Assembly: GCF_002915595.1 (NCBI RefSeq)
Contig: NZ_PQGG01000031.1
Span: 186,001-250,000, forward strand
Origin: Zhongshania marina
GTDB taxonomy: Bacteria > Pseudomonadota > Gammaproteobacteria > Pseudomonadales > Spongiibacteraceae
DNA: 64,000 nucleotides
Direction: 5' to 3'
Both the position numbers and the translations under genes were made by a program. Under the pieces are notes generated by a model. That model was given only the letters and a program-made list of their open reading frames with translations. It was not told where the DNA came from and made no database searches. Shown piece after piece: positions 17,006-26,100 of the stretch; the first letter of the stretch is position 1; the number at the start of each line of letters is the position of its first letter.

Positions 17006-18013
17006 ATGAGTACCGACACCATTAAACGCTATCCCATGCCAATGCCATTTGGCTGGTTTGCGGTTTCCTATTCTGACGAATTAGCGCCGAGCGAGTCCCG
17101 CGCGGTGCATTATTTTGGTCAAGAGCTGGTGTTGTTTCGCACTGAGGCCGGCAAAGCGGTGTTGATGGAGGCCTACTGCCCGCATTTGGGCGCGCATTTG
17201 GGCCACGGCATTCACGAGCGTTCAGGAACCGGTGGTGGCCGTATTGAGGGGAATAATATTGTTTGCCCCTTCCATTCATGGAAATTTAACCCTGAAGGCG
17301 AATGTGTAGAAGTGCCCTACGCGAAAAATATGCCGCCCAAGGTTGCCGGTAAAAAATGCCTTAAAAGCTTTCCGATTCGCGAAACCAATCAGGTTATTTG
17401 GGCGTGGTATCACCCCGATGGCGTTGCGCCCTTGTGGGAGGTGATCAGCCATGATGAAGCCAATAGCGATGATTGGTCGCCGCAGGATCGTTACGAGTGG
17501 ATTATTCATACCCATCCGCAGGAAATGGCAGAGAACGCCGCTGACCCAGCGCATTTTAAATATGTGCATGGCACCGCGTCTTTTCCCGAGTGGGAAACGA
17601 CCTATGACGGCTATTTTGTGCGCGGTTTGCAAGTAGCAAATATGCCAACCCCCCGTGGCGAAGTGAAGGGCTCTATTCGCACCGGCAGCGCAGGTCCTGG
17701 TCAGGGGTTTACCAAGTTTGAAGGAATTGCCGATACCTTTTTACTTGGTTTAACCACGCCAATTGATGAACACAAGGTGCAGGTGCGCTTTGCGTTTATT
17801 CAGCCGAAGATAAATGGCGAAGTGAAAAAAGGCGGTGTTAACGCCGCAATCATCGCCAATATTGTTGGGCAGTTAGAAGAAGACAAGCCAATTTGGGAGC
17901 ATAAAATTTATCGCCCGCTGCCGATTCTTTGCGATGGCGATGGCCCGATTGCTAAATTCCGCAAATGGTATAGTCAGTTTTATGCTGAAGGGTTTGATCC
18001 GCGAGCCTTATAA
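17006..18013 (+). CDS. Rieske non-heme iron oxygenase, KshA-like
   Basis: 335 residues. Rieske 2Fe-2S ligands are CPH (about residue 53-55) and CPFH near 82-85. The catalytic-domain motif ENAADPAHFKYVHG supplies two His and an Asp for mononuclear iron. Overall it resembles the oxygenase component of 3-ketosteroid 9-alpha-hydroxylase (KshA) and related sterol-nucleus oxygenases. The space between the two Rieske ligand pairs is 26 residues, longer than usual, because of an inserted SGTGGG-containing loop. The reductase partner is not adjacent. GAGGATAAG precedes the ATG. The steroid substrate is a family-based guess. Confidence 0.82.
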   Translation: MSTDTIKRYPMPMPFGWFAVSYSDELAPSESRAVHYFGQELVLFRTEAGKAVLMEAYCPHLGAHLGHGIHERSGTGGGRIEGNNIVCPFHSWKFNPEGECVEVPYAKNMPPKVAGKKCLKSFPIRETNQVIWAWYHPDGVAPLWEVISHDEANSDDWSPQDRYEWIIHTHPQEMAENAADPAHFKYVHGTASFPEWETTYDGYFVRGLQVANMPTPRGEVKGSIRTGSAGPGQGFTKFEGIADTFLLGLTTPIDEHKVQVRFAFIQPKINGEVKKGGVNAAIIANIVGQLEEDKPIWEHKIYRPLPILCDGDGPIAKFRKWYSQFYAEGFDPRAL

Positions 18014-18059
18014 GCGGCTTAATTCTTTGATTATTTTTTAATTCTGTTTTCGTGTTGTG

Positions 18060-18089
18060 ATCCGGTTGGGCTGTGTCCTGCCGGATTTT
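18060..18089 (+). terminator. Possible terminator after the Rieske oxygenase gene
   Basis: ATCCGG (18060-18065) can pair with CCGGAT (18081-18086), followed by a short TTTT. The stem is short and the loop long. Confidence 0.4.
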
Positions 18090-18129
18090 CTGTATACTCT
18101 GGCAAACAGTAAAATCGCCGGATAGTGTA

Positions 18130-18468
18130 ATGCGTATTTTTAGAAGCAGTTTTATTTTGTTAGCGCTGTGTGCACCTCTTGTGCAGGCTGCCTGTGTTCT
18201 GCCGCAGCCACCACAACATATACCTGATGGCGCAAGCGCCGACGCGGAAGCAATGAAGTTTGCCAAGCGCCGAGTAGAGCGCTATCTCGAAGATAGTCGG
18301 CGCTTTGTAAAATGTTTAGATACCATGGATAAAACAGCGGTAGGTACGGGGCGCGATAATGAAGAGCGTCGCAGGGCAAGAATAAATAACTATAACCTCG
18401 CTATGGAGAATGCGGCGACGGTGATTAGTGAGTATGAAGAAAATGTTCGGCAGTTTAATAATCGATAA
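18130..18468 (+). CDS. Small secreted protein, unknown function
   Basis: 112 residues with a Sec signal peptide (MRIFRSSFILLALCAPLVQA) and a mature helical, charged domain carrying two cysteines (just after the cleavage site and in VKCLDTMDK), which could form a disulfide. The C-terminal half is rich in Arg/Asn/Glu and probably coiled coil. No family recognised. The ATG at 18130 gives a proper signal peptide; an ATG at 18073 would add 19 residues before it. The last 14 bases overlap the 3' end of the convergent murI gene. Confidence 0.75.
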   Translation: MRIFRSSFILLALCAPLVQAACVLPQPPQHIPDGASADAEAMKFAKRRVERYLEDSRRFVKCLDTMDKTAVGTGRDNEERRRARINNYNLAMENAATVISEYEENVRQFNNR

Positions 18469-19267
18469 GGCTTAGCCCCATATTTTCTAAGCCTTGTATT
18501 AATATCGGTGTTGCCGGTTCCTCCCCCAGAATTACCACTTCTCGTTTAGCGGTGCTGCCATTTAGATTTAACGGCAAATTTAATTCATTTAAAACGTGCA
18601 GCACTCGGCGCGCAATTGCTTCGCCAGAATCTATCCATTCTAAGTTTGGCATTAAGTCTGCCAGCGGCTTTTGTAGCAATGGGAAGTGGGTGCAGGCCAA
18701 TACCACGGTATCCATTTCTGCGGCGCGGGGATGGCTGTAGAGTTCGGCCTTAATTTGTTCCAATACGGCGTCTATCGGGTTTTCTTGCCAAAATAGTGAC
18801 TCAATCGCGGGTGCGAGAACACGGCTGCCGACGGGGATGATGCAGCAGTCGGAGGCGAAGTCATTGATTAATTGGGCGGTATAGGCGCGGGCAATGGTGC
18901 CGGGGGTGGCAAGTAAGCCGATCACTTTGCTGTGGCTGCGCTGTGCGGCGGGTTTTATTGCCGGCACTACACCGACCACCGGTATGCTTAATGAATTTCG
19001 CAGTGCGGGTAATACCGCGGTGCTGGCTGAATTGCAGGCCATCACCAGAATGTCGGCGCTGTGCCTTTGCAGCAGGGCGCTCACAGCCTGACAAATGTGC
19101 TCAACTAGCGCGCTTTCCTGCCATTCTCCATAGGGAAAGCCGCCGTGGTCCATTGCGTAAAGCAGGTTTGCTTGGGGAATGAGCTGATGAATTGCGGCGC
19201 CGATGCTCAGAGAGCCGACGCCGGAGTCAAAAATGAGCACGCGTGGCGCGTGCACCTTGGGGATCAC
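18455..19267 (-). CDS. murI: Glutamate racemase
   Basis: Makes D-glutamate for peptidoglycan. The 270-residue protein has FDSGVGSLSI at the N-terminus, catalytic cysteines in MACNSAST and LACTHFP, and YAMDHGGFPYGEW. The start is a GTG (19265-19267) forming GTGA with the TGA stop of the upstream peroxiredoxin gene, a typical coupled overlap. The frame is open further upstream, but that stretch is antisense-like sequence within the peroxiredoxin gene. Its 3' end overlaps the convergent small secreted protein gene by 14 bases. Confidence 0.93.
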   Translation of the reverse strand: MIPKVHAPRVLIFDSGVGSLSIGAAIHQLIPQANLLYAMDHGGFPYGEWQESALVEHICQAVSALLQRHSADILVMACNSASTAVLPALRNSLSIPVVGVVPAIKPAAQRSHSKVIGLLATPGTIARAYTAQLINDFASDCCIIPVGSRVLAPAIESLFWQENPIDAVLEQIKAELYSHPRAAEMDTVVLACTHFPLLQKPLADLMPNLEWIDSGEAIARRVLHVLNELNLPLNLNGSTAKREVVILGEEPATPILIQGLENMGLSLIDY

Positions 19268-19743
19268 AGCAGGGCGAGGATTTTTTCTGCCGCACTCACA
19301 TCCACTGCGCCAGTGGGCTCTAGCGCTAAATGACTCACTGTGCCGTCCTCTACGATCATGGCGTAGCGACGTGAGCGATTGCCAAGGCCAAAGCCTGAGC
19401 CGTCCATGACTAAGCCTAGGGCCTCGGTAAACGTGCCATTGCCATCTGCTAGCATCAGCAATTCTTCGGCGTTTTGGCTTTTGCCCCAAGCGTCCATAAC
19501 AAAGGCATCGTTAACAGAAATACAGGCGATGGTGTCTACGCCCTTGGCTTTGATTTTGTCGGCATTCACGATATAGCCAGGTAAATGCGTCATGGTGCAA
19601 CCTGGCGTAAAGGCGCCGGGAACGGCGAACAATACCACTTTTTTGCCAGCAAATATTTCTTCGCTCGTAATGTCCTGTGGGCCTTTTTCACCCATAACCT
19701 TGAGTGTAACTGCGGGGATTTTGTCGCCGGTCTGAATACTCAT
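19264..19743 (-). CDS. Peroxiredoxin, Prx5 (redoxin) family
   Basis: 159 residues. VVLFAVPGAFTPGCTMTHLPGY carries the peroxidatic Cys in PGCT; ISVNDAFVMDAWGKSQ and NRSRRYAMIVEDG are typical of the Prx5 group. It reduces hydrogen and alkyl peroxides with glutathione/glutaredoxin or thioredoxin. No fused glutaredoxin domain is present. It is co-transcribed with murI by the 4-base overlap of stop and start. Confidence 0.92.
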   Translation of the reverse strand: MSIQTGDKIPAVTLKVMGEKGPQDITSEEIFAGKKVVLFAVPGAFTPGCTMTHLPGYIVNADKIKAKGVDTIACISVNDAFVMDAWGKSQNAEELLMLADGNGTFTEALGLVMDGSGFGLGNRSRRYAMIVEDGTVSHLALEPTGAVDVSAAEKILALL

Positions 19744-19916
19744 AATGGAACCCTTTTATGTTTAGCGAATGTGGAAGCTGCTAAGTTTAGCAGAGCTGCG
19801 GGCTTGTGGTAACGCGCTAAAACGCCAGCACATGAATACCGCAGCCTGTTAGACGACTTAGCGTACAATGGTTCGCTATTTATAGATAAAGTTTCTGGTC
19901 AAAGCGGAGTTTGTCG

Positions 19917-20681
19917 GTGCTATCACGTCAATATTTACAGCGAGAATGGCAGGTGTTTCTACTGGCGGTGGGCTTTTTAACCCGCATCCCGATTCCTGCT
20001 GACCCAGACTTTAGCGAAGAAAAATTAAATGGCGCATCGCGCTATTTTCCGGCGGTAGGGCTTTTGGTGGCCTGTGTAGCGGCGCTGGTATTTGTTGCGG
20101 CGGTCGCGATATTTAATAACTCTCTTATTGCTGTGTTGCTCTCTATGACGTCGTCGATATTGCTGACCGGCGCGTTTCATGAAGACGGCTTTGCCGATAG
20201 CTGCGACGGTTTTGGCGGCGGCTGGCGAGCAGAAGATGTGCTGCGGATTATGAAAGATTCGCGCATCGGTAGCTATGGCACAGTGGCCCTGGTCTTGGTG
20301 CTGGGCTTAAAGGCGGCGGCCTTGTCTGCGATGCCGTCGACGGGACTTGTGGTAAGTGCCTTACTTTGGGCGCATATTGTGAGTCGTTGGTTGGCGACAT
20401 CTTATTTGCTGGACTTGAACTATGTGCGCGGCGAAGGCAAGTCTAAGCCGCTGGCAACGACTATGCCCTTATCGCATTGGCTGTGGTCGGGTCTGCCGGT
20501 ATTGATCTTGTTTATATTTACCGATGTGCCGGCGTTGCTGCCTTTGTGCCTTGTTTTACTGGCGTTTCGCTTTGCGTTTGCAGCTTATTTACGTCGTCGC
20601 ATCGGTGGTTATACCGGCGATGCGCTGGGTGCGGCGCAGCAAGTTGTTGAAATTATTATATATTTGTCATTTTTGGCCTGA
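19917..20681 (+). CDS. cobS: Adenosylcobinamide-GDP ribazoletransferase
   Basis: Last step of the cobalamin lower-ligand assembly, in the inner membrane. The 254-residue protein has LLAVGFLTRIPIP, the metal-binding AFHEDGFADSCDGFGGG, the KDSRIGSYGT motif and several membrane helices. GTG 19917 is chosen because GGAG lies eight bases upstream; the TTG two codons earlier is too close to that site. No other cobalamin gene and no recognisable cobalamin riboswitch are visible near it, so it stands alone in this window. Confidence 0.9.
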   Translation: MLSRQYLQREWQVFLLAVGFLTRIPIPADPDFSEEKLNGASRYFPAVGLLVACVAALVFVAAVAIFNNSLIAVLLSMTSSILLTGAFHEDGFADSCDGFGGGWRAEDVLRIMKDSRIGSYGTVALVLVLGLKAAALSAMPSTGLVVSALLWAHIVSRWLATSYLLDLNYVRGEGKSKPLATTMPLSHWLWSGLPVLILFIFTDVPALLPLCLVLLAFRFAFAAYLRRRIGGYTGDALGAAQQVVEIIIYLSFLA

Positions 20682-20808
20682 TTTCATCACTCTAGAGTGT
20701 GAATACTTCACTACTTTTCTTAGGAGATCATCGGCACTCTGCTGAATAGCATAGGTCATAGTGTTACAACGAAATAAAGTCTGAGACACAGGAATTGAGG
20801 ATACAGAC

Positions 20809-21363
20809 ATGAATACGAATTTATTGATTGGCGGGATTTTTGGCGCGGTTGCTGTAACAGCGGCGGGCAGCTATGCGGGTTACAACAGCTATGTAGAAAC
20901 AAAAAAGCCGACTTTTGCTGAGGTTGTTGAGTCTAAAGCGGTGACTGAGACGTATTACACCAATCGCGAAGAGTGTTACGACGAGGTTGTTCAGCACCAA
21001 GCTGAAGTGAAAGACCAGAATAAAGTGGCCGGTACCATCATTGGCGCGGTGATTGGCGGTGTCATAGGTAAGCAAGTTGGTGGTGGCAATGGCAAGAAAC
21101 TTGCGACTGTAGCAGGGGCTGCAGCCGGCGGTTACGCGGGTAATAAAGTGCAGGGCAATATGCAGCAGAAAGACGTTTACACCACCACCGAGCGCCGCTG
21201 TAACACTGTTCAAGACCCACAGCAGCGCGTGACTGGCTACAGCGTAACCTACACATTAAATGGTGAAACCGGCACCGTGATGATGGATCACGAGCCAGGA
21301 AATACCATCCCAGTTCAGGATGGTCAGTTGGTGTTGAATAAGCCACAGACACAAGAGTTATAA
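20809..21363 (+). CDS. Glycine-zipper 2TM domain envelope protein
   Basis: 184 residues. An N-terminal hydrophobic segment is followed by a short periplasmic region, then GTIIGAVIGGVIGKQVGGGNGKK and AGAAAGGYAGNKV, the glycine-zipper (17-kDa antigen-like) double helix. The C-terminal part (RRCNTVQDPQQRVTGYSVTYTLNGETGTVMMDHEPG) resembles the tail of the Rickettsia 17-kDa/YmgG-type proteins. Two cysteines (EECYDEV, RRCNTV) may pair. It is probably outer-membrane or periplasm associated, with structural function unknown. Confidence 0.85.
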   Translation: MNTNLLIGGIFGAVAVTAAGSYAGYNSYVETKKPTFAEVVESKAVTETYYTNREECYDEVVQHQAEVKDQNKVAGTIIGAVIGGVIGKQVGGGNGKKLATVAGAAAGGYAGNKVQGNMQQKDVYTTTERRCNTVQDPQQRVTGYSVTYTLNGETGTVMMDHEPGNTIPVQDGQLVLNKPQTQEL

Positions 21364-21443
21364 GTTTAACGAGTACGCGAAAAATCGTATGGCTGGCAGG
21401 CGCTGGCCATACAATTAACCACTGCGGAAAAAGGAAGTAAATT

Positions 21444-21845
21444 ATGGCTAAGACAACATTCAAACGCAGCGCCACGGCAGTTGTGATGAGCGGATTCATG
21501 GTTTGGACAGGGGTAATGGCGACCACCGCATCGGCTGGCGTTATTAGCACTGACCGTATGGTCGCGGAGTACGCCATTGATGAAAACCGTGCGGAGATGA
21601 AAGCTGCGCTATCACAAGACAATGTCCGTGATCGCCTAATTGAATTGGGTGTGTCACCCGCCGACGTTGAGGCGCGTATCGATGCGCTAACGCCAACAGA
21701 ATTGGCGATGTTGCAGGAAAAAATGGATCAATTGCCCGCCGGTGCTGGCGCCGTTGGCCTGCTAGCCCTAGTAGTATTGATCTTCTTCATTACTGATATT
21801 TTGGGTATTACCGATATATTCCCCTTTGTGAATGCGGCTAACTAG
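21444..21845 (+). CDS. PA2779-like small membrane protein
   Basis: 133 residues. The N-terminal segment (about 10-35) is hydrophobic, followed by a helical acidic domain (STDRMVAEYAIDENRAEMKAALSQD, RLIELGVSPADVEARIDALTPTELAMLQEKMDQLP), then AGAGAVG and a C-terminal membrane helix ending in ITDILGITDIFPFV. This is the PA2779 family of Pseudomonas. The LTPTELAML...PAGAG stretch resembles the leader type processed by C39 peptidases, and a C39-like protein is encoded next, overlapping by 14 bases. AAGGAAG precedes the ATG. Confidence 0.85.
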   Translation: MAKTTFKRSATAVVMSGFMVWTGVMATTASAGVISTDRMVAEYAIDENRAEMKAALSQDNVRDRLIELGVSPADVEARIDALTPTELAMLQEKMDQLPAGAGAVGLLALVVLIFFITDILGITDIFPFVNAAN

Positions 21846-22785
21846 CGTTCTTTTCGCATGCCTGTTGCTACAGGCATGCGCATCCATTCCCCTAAATGAT
21901 GCCGCTCATTCATTGCCCCCACAGCGGCAATTAGACGTCCCTTTTATTGCGCAGCAAGAATATTATTGCGGCCCTGCAGCACTCGCAGAAATAGCCCAGT
22001 TTTGGGGTTTGACGGTTGATCAGCAATCCTTGGCTAAGCAACTCTTTATTCCCGGAAAAAAGGGCTCTTTAGCGATTGAGATGCAAGCAGCGGGGCGTCA
22101 GCTTGGCCTATTGCCTTATCCACTTTCTAAAAATTTGTCTGCGATACTTAGTGAGGTCAATGCTGGCAACCCAGTGTTGGTGTTTCAAAACCTCGGCTTT
22201 TCTTGGTGGCCACAATGGCATTACGCGGTAGTGGTGGGTTACGACCTGAGTGAAGAAGTGCTAATTTTGCACTCTGGAAGCCGCCAAGATTATCAGCTCC
22301 CGTTTAGAACATTTATGGCGACATGGGGGCGAACAAATTACTGGGCGAGGGTGTTAACAGATAGTAGTCGTCTGCCAGATACCGCTAAACCTGCCCAATA
22401 CATTGCTAGCGCTAACGAATTTGAACAGCTAGGCGACCTAGATCGTGCGATGTCGTTCTATACCTTGGCCGCTGAGCAGTGGCCCAATTCGAAGCCGGTG
22501 CTAACGGCATTGGCGAACGCGGCTTTAACGCAGGGCGATGCCAGATTAGCGGTAGAGCTGTTTGAAAAAATACTGCAGAGCCACCCAGATGATCCCGCGC
22601 TGTGGAATAACTACGCCTTCGCGCTGTTAAATGAAAGCTGCCACGACAAGGCCTTGGCTGCAATCACCAAGGCGGTGAGTTTGGCAGAGAACAAAACGCC
22701 GTATCAGCAAAGCCGAGAGGAAATCCTCGCTAGCGAGCCCCGTCAAGATCAGAAGTGTACGGTTGTAGTAAAGCCGCGTGAATGA
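21832..22785 (+). CDS. PA2778-like C39-family peptidase lipoprotein with TPR repeats
   Basis: 317 residues. A lipoprotein signal ends in LLQAC (Cys16). A C39-like papain-fold domain follows with QQEYYCGPAALAEIAQFWG (Cys nucleophile), WHYAVVVGYD (His) and LHSGSRQDYQLPF. From about residue 190 there are tetratricopeptide-like helices (ANEFEQLGDLDRAMSFYTLAAEQWP, DARLAVELFEKILQSHPDDPALWNNYAFALL). It starts inside the end of the PA2779-like gene in another frame, a strong sign of translational coupling. The family's substrate is not known; its partner is the obvious candidate. Confidence 0.87.
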   Translation: MRLTSVLFACLLLQACASIPLNDAAHSLPPQRQLDVPFIAQQEYYCGPAALAEIAQFWGLTVDQQSLAKQLFIPGKKGSLAIEMQAAGRQLGLLPYPLSKNLSAILSEVNAGNPVLVFQNLGFSWWPQWHYAVVVGYDLSEEVLILHSGSRQDYQLPFRTFMATWGRTNYWARVLTDSSRLPDTAKPAQYIASANEFEQLGDLDRAMSFYTLAAEQWPNSKPVLTALANAALTQGDARLAVELFEKILQSHPDDPALWNNYAFALLNESCHDKALAAITKAVSLAENKTPYQQSREEILASEPRQDQKCTVVVKPRE

Positions 22786-22828
22786 CGGAAATGCACAAAA
22801 CGAGAGAGCACTTTCGAGAATTGAGTAA

Positions 22829-22873
22829 TCACCGCCACAAGCATTGTCTATGCATACTTATGGCGGTGAGTTT
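22829..22873 (+). terminator. Likely terminator of the PA2779/PA2778 pair
   Basis: TCACCGCCA (22829-22837) pairs with TGGCGGTGA (22861-22869) and is followed by GTTTTG. The loop is long (23 bases) and contains a smaller ATGCAT palindrome. Confidence 0.5.
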
Positions 22874-22877
22874 TGCT

Positions 22878-25193
22878 TTATAAACGCCCGCTTTTGTTTT
22901 GCTTAGCTTGAGCAAATAGCGCGGCCATGGTCGAGTTGGGGTCTTTTTGTGGTGTTTGTTTGGGCATGGCTGATGCTTTTCGGCTGCCGCGACGATCACC
23001 GCCGTTATTGCTAGATTCCTGCTCGCTGGCTTTGTCATCTAGGCGCATAGACAGTGCAATGCGCTTGCGCTGGGCATCCACTTCCATGACTTTTACTTTA
23101 ACGATGTCGCCAGCTTTGACGACGGTGCGAGGATCTTTAACGAATTGGTTTGCCAGCGCGGAGATATGTACCAATCCGTCTTGGTGAACACCGATATCCA
23201 CAAAAGCGCCAAAGTTGGTGACGTTGGTGACTACGCCCTCCAAGATCATGTCGGGTTCGAGGTCTGAAATCTTTTCGATGCCGTCTTTGAAGCTCGCGGT
23301 TTTAAAATCGGGGCGCGGATCGCGGCCTGGTTTGTCGAGTTCGGCGACGATGTCGGTAATGGTGGGAATACCAAAACGCTCATCGGCGTATTCGCTAGGT
23401 TTGATGGTTTTGAGGAAGCTGCTGTCGCCAATAACATCGTTCACGGCGCGGCCGCAGCGCTTCACTATTTTTTCTACCACGCTATAGGATTCTGGATGCA
23501 CGGCTGAGCCGTCAAGCGGGTTGTCGCCGCCCATCACGCGCAAAAAGCCTGCAGCTTGCTCAAATGTTTTGGCGCCAAAGCGGCTGACTTCCATTAATTG
23601 CGCACGGTTTTTAAAGGCGCCGTGTTGATCGCGGTATTCAACAATATTGGCTGAAATACTTTGGTTTAAACCGGAAACCCGCGCGAGCAAGGCGGGTGAG
23701 GCGGTGTTCACATCGACACCTACGGCGTTTACACAGTCTTCAACGACGGTTTCTAGGGTGCGTGATAATGCTGTTTGAGAAACGTCGTGTTGGTACTGAC
23801 CCACACCGATGGATTTGGGGTCGATTTTCACCAGTTCCGCCAGCGGGTCTTGCAGGCGGCGGGCGATTGAGATGGCGCCGCGAATGGTTACGTCGAGGTT
23901 TGGAAACTCCCGCGCAGCGTATTCGGAGGCCGAGTAAATAGAGGCGCCAGATTCGTTGACCATCACACTGGTGCAGCCAAGTTCGGGGTGCGCTGATAGC
24001 AGATCTTTTACAAAGCGCTCTGTTTCACGGCTGGCGGTGCCGTTGCCAATCGCGATCAGCTCGACGTTGTGCTTTTTGATCATTGCCAGCAGTATCGCCG
24101 CCGACTCCGCAATTTTGTTTTGAGGCGGGGTTGGATAAATAGCGCAGTGATCCAGCACCTTGCCGGTGGCGTCAATGGCGGCGACTTTGACACCGGTGCG
24201 CATGCCCGGGTCTAGGCCAATAGTCGCGCGCTGGCCGGCGGGGGCGGCCAAGAGCAAATCCTTTAGGTTTTGGGCGAACACGTCTATCGCGGCGGTATCC
24301 GCAAGTTCCCGCAGCTGCCCTAGTAAATCAGTTTCTAGGTGGGTGTATAACTTAATACGCCACGTCCAGCGAATAACTTCTTTGAGCCAGTTATCCGCGG
24401 GACGGCCTTCATCCGCGACATTCCAGTGTTTGGCCACCATGATTTCGCAGGGATGAACACTGCCTTCTTCTTCGCTAAATTTTATGGCGAGGCTCAGAAT
24501 ACCTTCGTTTCGACCACGGAACATGGCAAGTGCGCGATGCGACGGTGTGGTTTTTAAGGCTTCGCTGTGGGCAAAGTAGTCACGGAATTTCTCGCCCTCA
24601 GTTTCTTTGCCGCTCATAACGGTGCTGCTCAGGAGGCCTTCATTCCAAAGGAAATTACGCAGTTGGGCGAGTAGGTCGGCGTTTTCGCTCAGACGCTCCA
24701 TAAGGATGTATTTGGCACCGTCGAGGGCGGCTTTTACGTCGGCGACGCCAAGCTCGGCGTTGATGTACTCAAGGGCTAATACCGCTGGGTCTTGGTTTGG
24801 ATCATCAAACAAGGTATCTGCCAGCGGCAAGAGTCCCGCTTCGATTGCAATTTGTCCCTTGGTACGGCGCTTGGGCTTGTAAGGAAGGTAAAGGTCTTCA
24901 AGCCGGTTTTTGGTGTCGGCGGCGAGAATATCTCGTTCTAATTCGGGGGTGAGCTTTTCTTGCTCTTTTATGCTGTTAAGAATGCTTGTACGACGGTCTT
25001 CCAGTTCCCGCAGATAAGCTAGTCGGGTTTCTAAATCCCGCATCTGGGTGTCATCGAGACCCCCAGTGACTTCTTTCCGGTAACGAGAAATAAAGGGGAC
25101 GGTGGCGCCCTCATCGAGTAGTGCTACGGCGGCGCTTACTTGAGCTTCATTTACACCTAATTCTTGGGCGATACGGCTGGGAATGGAATTCAT
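22878..25193 (-). CDS. tex: Transcription accessory protein Tex
   Basis: 771-residue RNA-binding protein that associates with the transcription machinery. Domain order: helical N-terminus ([38 protein letters not shown]), the RNase H-like YqgF domain starting at [18 protein letters not shown] (about 330), helix-hairpin-helix units ([31 protein letters not shown]) and a C-terminal S1 domain ([26 protein letters not shown]). Length is normal. A basic low-complexity tail follows. It lies downstream of the PhaD-type regulator on the same strand. Confidence 0.95.
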   Translation of the reverse strand: MNSIPSRIAQELGVNEAQVSAAVALLDEGATVPFISRYRKEVTGGLDDTQMRDLETRLAYLRELEDRRTSILNSIKEQEKLTPELERDILAADTKNRLEDLYLPYKPKRRTKGQIAIEAGLLPLADTLFDDPNQDPAVLALEYINAELGVADVKAALDGAKYILMERLSENADLLAQLRNFLWNEGLLSSTVMSGKETEGEKFRDYFAHSEALKTTPSHRALAMFRGRNEGILSLAIKFSEEEGSVHPCEIMVAKHWNVADEGRPADNWLKEVIRWTWRIKLYTHLETDLLGQLRELADTAAIDVFAQNLKDLLLAAPAGQRATIGLDPGMRTGVKVAAIDATGKVLDHCAIYPTPPQNKIAESAAILLAMIKKHNVELIAIGNGTASRETERFVKDLLSAHPELGCTSVMVNESGASIYSASEYAAREFPNLDVTIRGAISIARRLQDPLAELVKIDPKSIGVGQYQHDVSQTALSRTLETVVEDCVNAVGVDVNTASPALLARVSGLNQSISANIVEYRDQHGAFKNRAQLMEVSRFGAKTFEQAAGFLRVMGGDNPLDGSAVHPESYSVVEKIVKRCGRAVNDVIGDSSFLKTIKPSEYADERFGIPTITDIVAELDKPGRDPRPDFKTASFKDGIEKISDLEPDMILEGVVTNVTNFGAFVDIGVHQDGLVHISALANQFVKDPRTVVKAGDIVKVKVMEVDAQRKRIALSMRLDDKASEQESSNNGGDRRGSRKASAMPKQTPQKDPNSTMAALFAQAKQNKSGRL

Positions 25194-25277
25194 AAGTCTT
25201 TCTTGTCCGGTTTACGTAGCCGGACATTATGCAAAATCTATGGGGCGGGTGCGAGCCTTGACAGCTTTGATTTCGGT

Positions 25278-25916
25278 CTATTCTGAAATCGCTAAGGCTT
25301 CAAACAGGGCGCAGCATTCGTCGTAAAAATAGCGATACTCGGGGCGAAGGTGTTGCGACACCAATGACATGACTTGAAAAACACCTTGGTGAATCATAAT
25401 TTCATTGCTGGTATTGCGTTCGCGGAGCTGGTTGTAATTGAGCCAGAAGGTGAGTGACATTGCGACGTTGTCGCAAAGGCGTTCAAGCAGGGCATCGTCT
25501 AGATCAATAAAGTTTTGGGCGCGTAACTCTAGGGCGACGGCGCGAACCGCCTGCACTTTTAATTCTAATAATTTTGAAAATCGCTTAGCAATTTGCGGAT
25601 AGCGCTGCAGTATGTCGTTGAGATTGCGATACAAGTAGCGGTGATTAAATATGTGTTCAAACACAATATATAAATAAAACCACGCATCTTTGGCGCCGAG
25701 GGTTTTTTCTATTGGCGCGCTTAAAATATCGTTGAGTTCTACCTCGAAGGCGGCAAACAGTTCTTGAATAATTTCTTCTTTGCCGTGGAAATGGTAGTAC
25801 AAATTTCCAGGGCTGATGTTCAGCTCATTTGCAACGTCAACGGTTGTCACATTGGGCTCACCTTCTGCATTGAATAAGCTGAGGCTGGTTAATAGTATTT
25901 TGTCGCGGGTCTTCAT
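25278..25916 (-). CDS. phaD: TetR-type regulator, PhaD-like
   Basis: 212 residues with an N-terminal TetR DNA-binding domain (TRDKILLTSLSLFNAEGEPNVTTVDVANELNISPGNLYYHFHGKEEIIQELF). This stretch is very close in memory to Pseudomonas PhaD, which activates the phasin genes. The C-terminal ligand domain contains FWLNYNQLRERNTSNEIMIHQGVFQVMSLV. ATG 25916 is preferred to an upstream ATG at 26030 because it places the HTH at the usual distance and the upstream part lies across a terminator. Two phasin genes follow directly upstream, supporting a PHA role. Confidence 0.85.
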   Translation of the reverse strand: MKTRDKILLTSLSLFNAEGEPNVTTVDVANELNISPGNLYYHFHGKEEIIQELFAAFEVELNDILSAPIEKTLGAKDAWFYLYIVFEHIFNHRYLYRNLNDILQRYPQIAKRFSKLLELKVQAVRAVALELRAQNFIDLDDALLERLCDNVAMSLTFWLNYNQLRERNTSNEIMIHQGVFQVMSLVSQHLRPEYRYFYDECCALFEALAISE

Positions 25917-26030
25917 CCGTGTAGCAGAACTCTCGTAAACGAGGCCACAAGGTGCCATGAAGAGAAGATGCTGTCTAGGTTTGAGCTGCCAATGCTTGGC
26001 TTTTAGAGCAGAATTATAATTCCAGAACAA

Positions 26031-26071
26031 AAATAGCCCCTTACCTAGTGAAATAGGTAAGGGGCTATTTT
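26031..26071 (-). terminator. Rho-independent terminator of the first phasin gene
   Basis: Perfect inverted repeat TAGCCCCTTACCTA / TAGGTAAGGGGCTA around a short loop, with A-rich sequence on one side and T-rich on the other, so it can work in both directions. It lies between the phasin stop (26101) and the PhaD-like gene start. Confidence 0.88.
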
Positions 26072-26100
26072 AAGTTCGGGCAGAAATGACTGCGCCGGCC

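Noticed and set aside
19268-19489. N-terminal extension of MurI
   Set aside because: It lies in the peroxiredoxin gene and has no family similarity; the GTGA overlap start is clean.
19744-19916. Possible cobalamin riboswitch before cobS
   Set aside because: No recognisable B12-box core or surrounding stems were found in the short leader.
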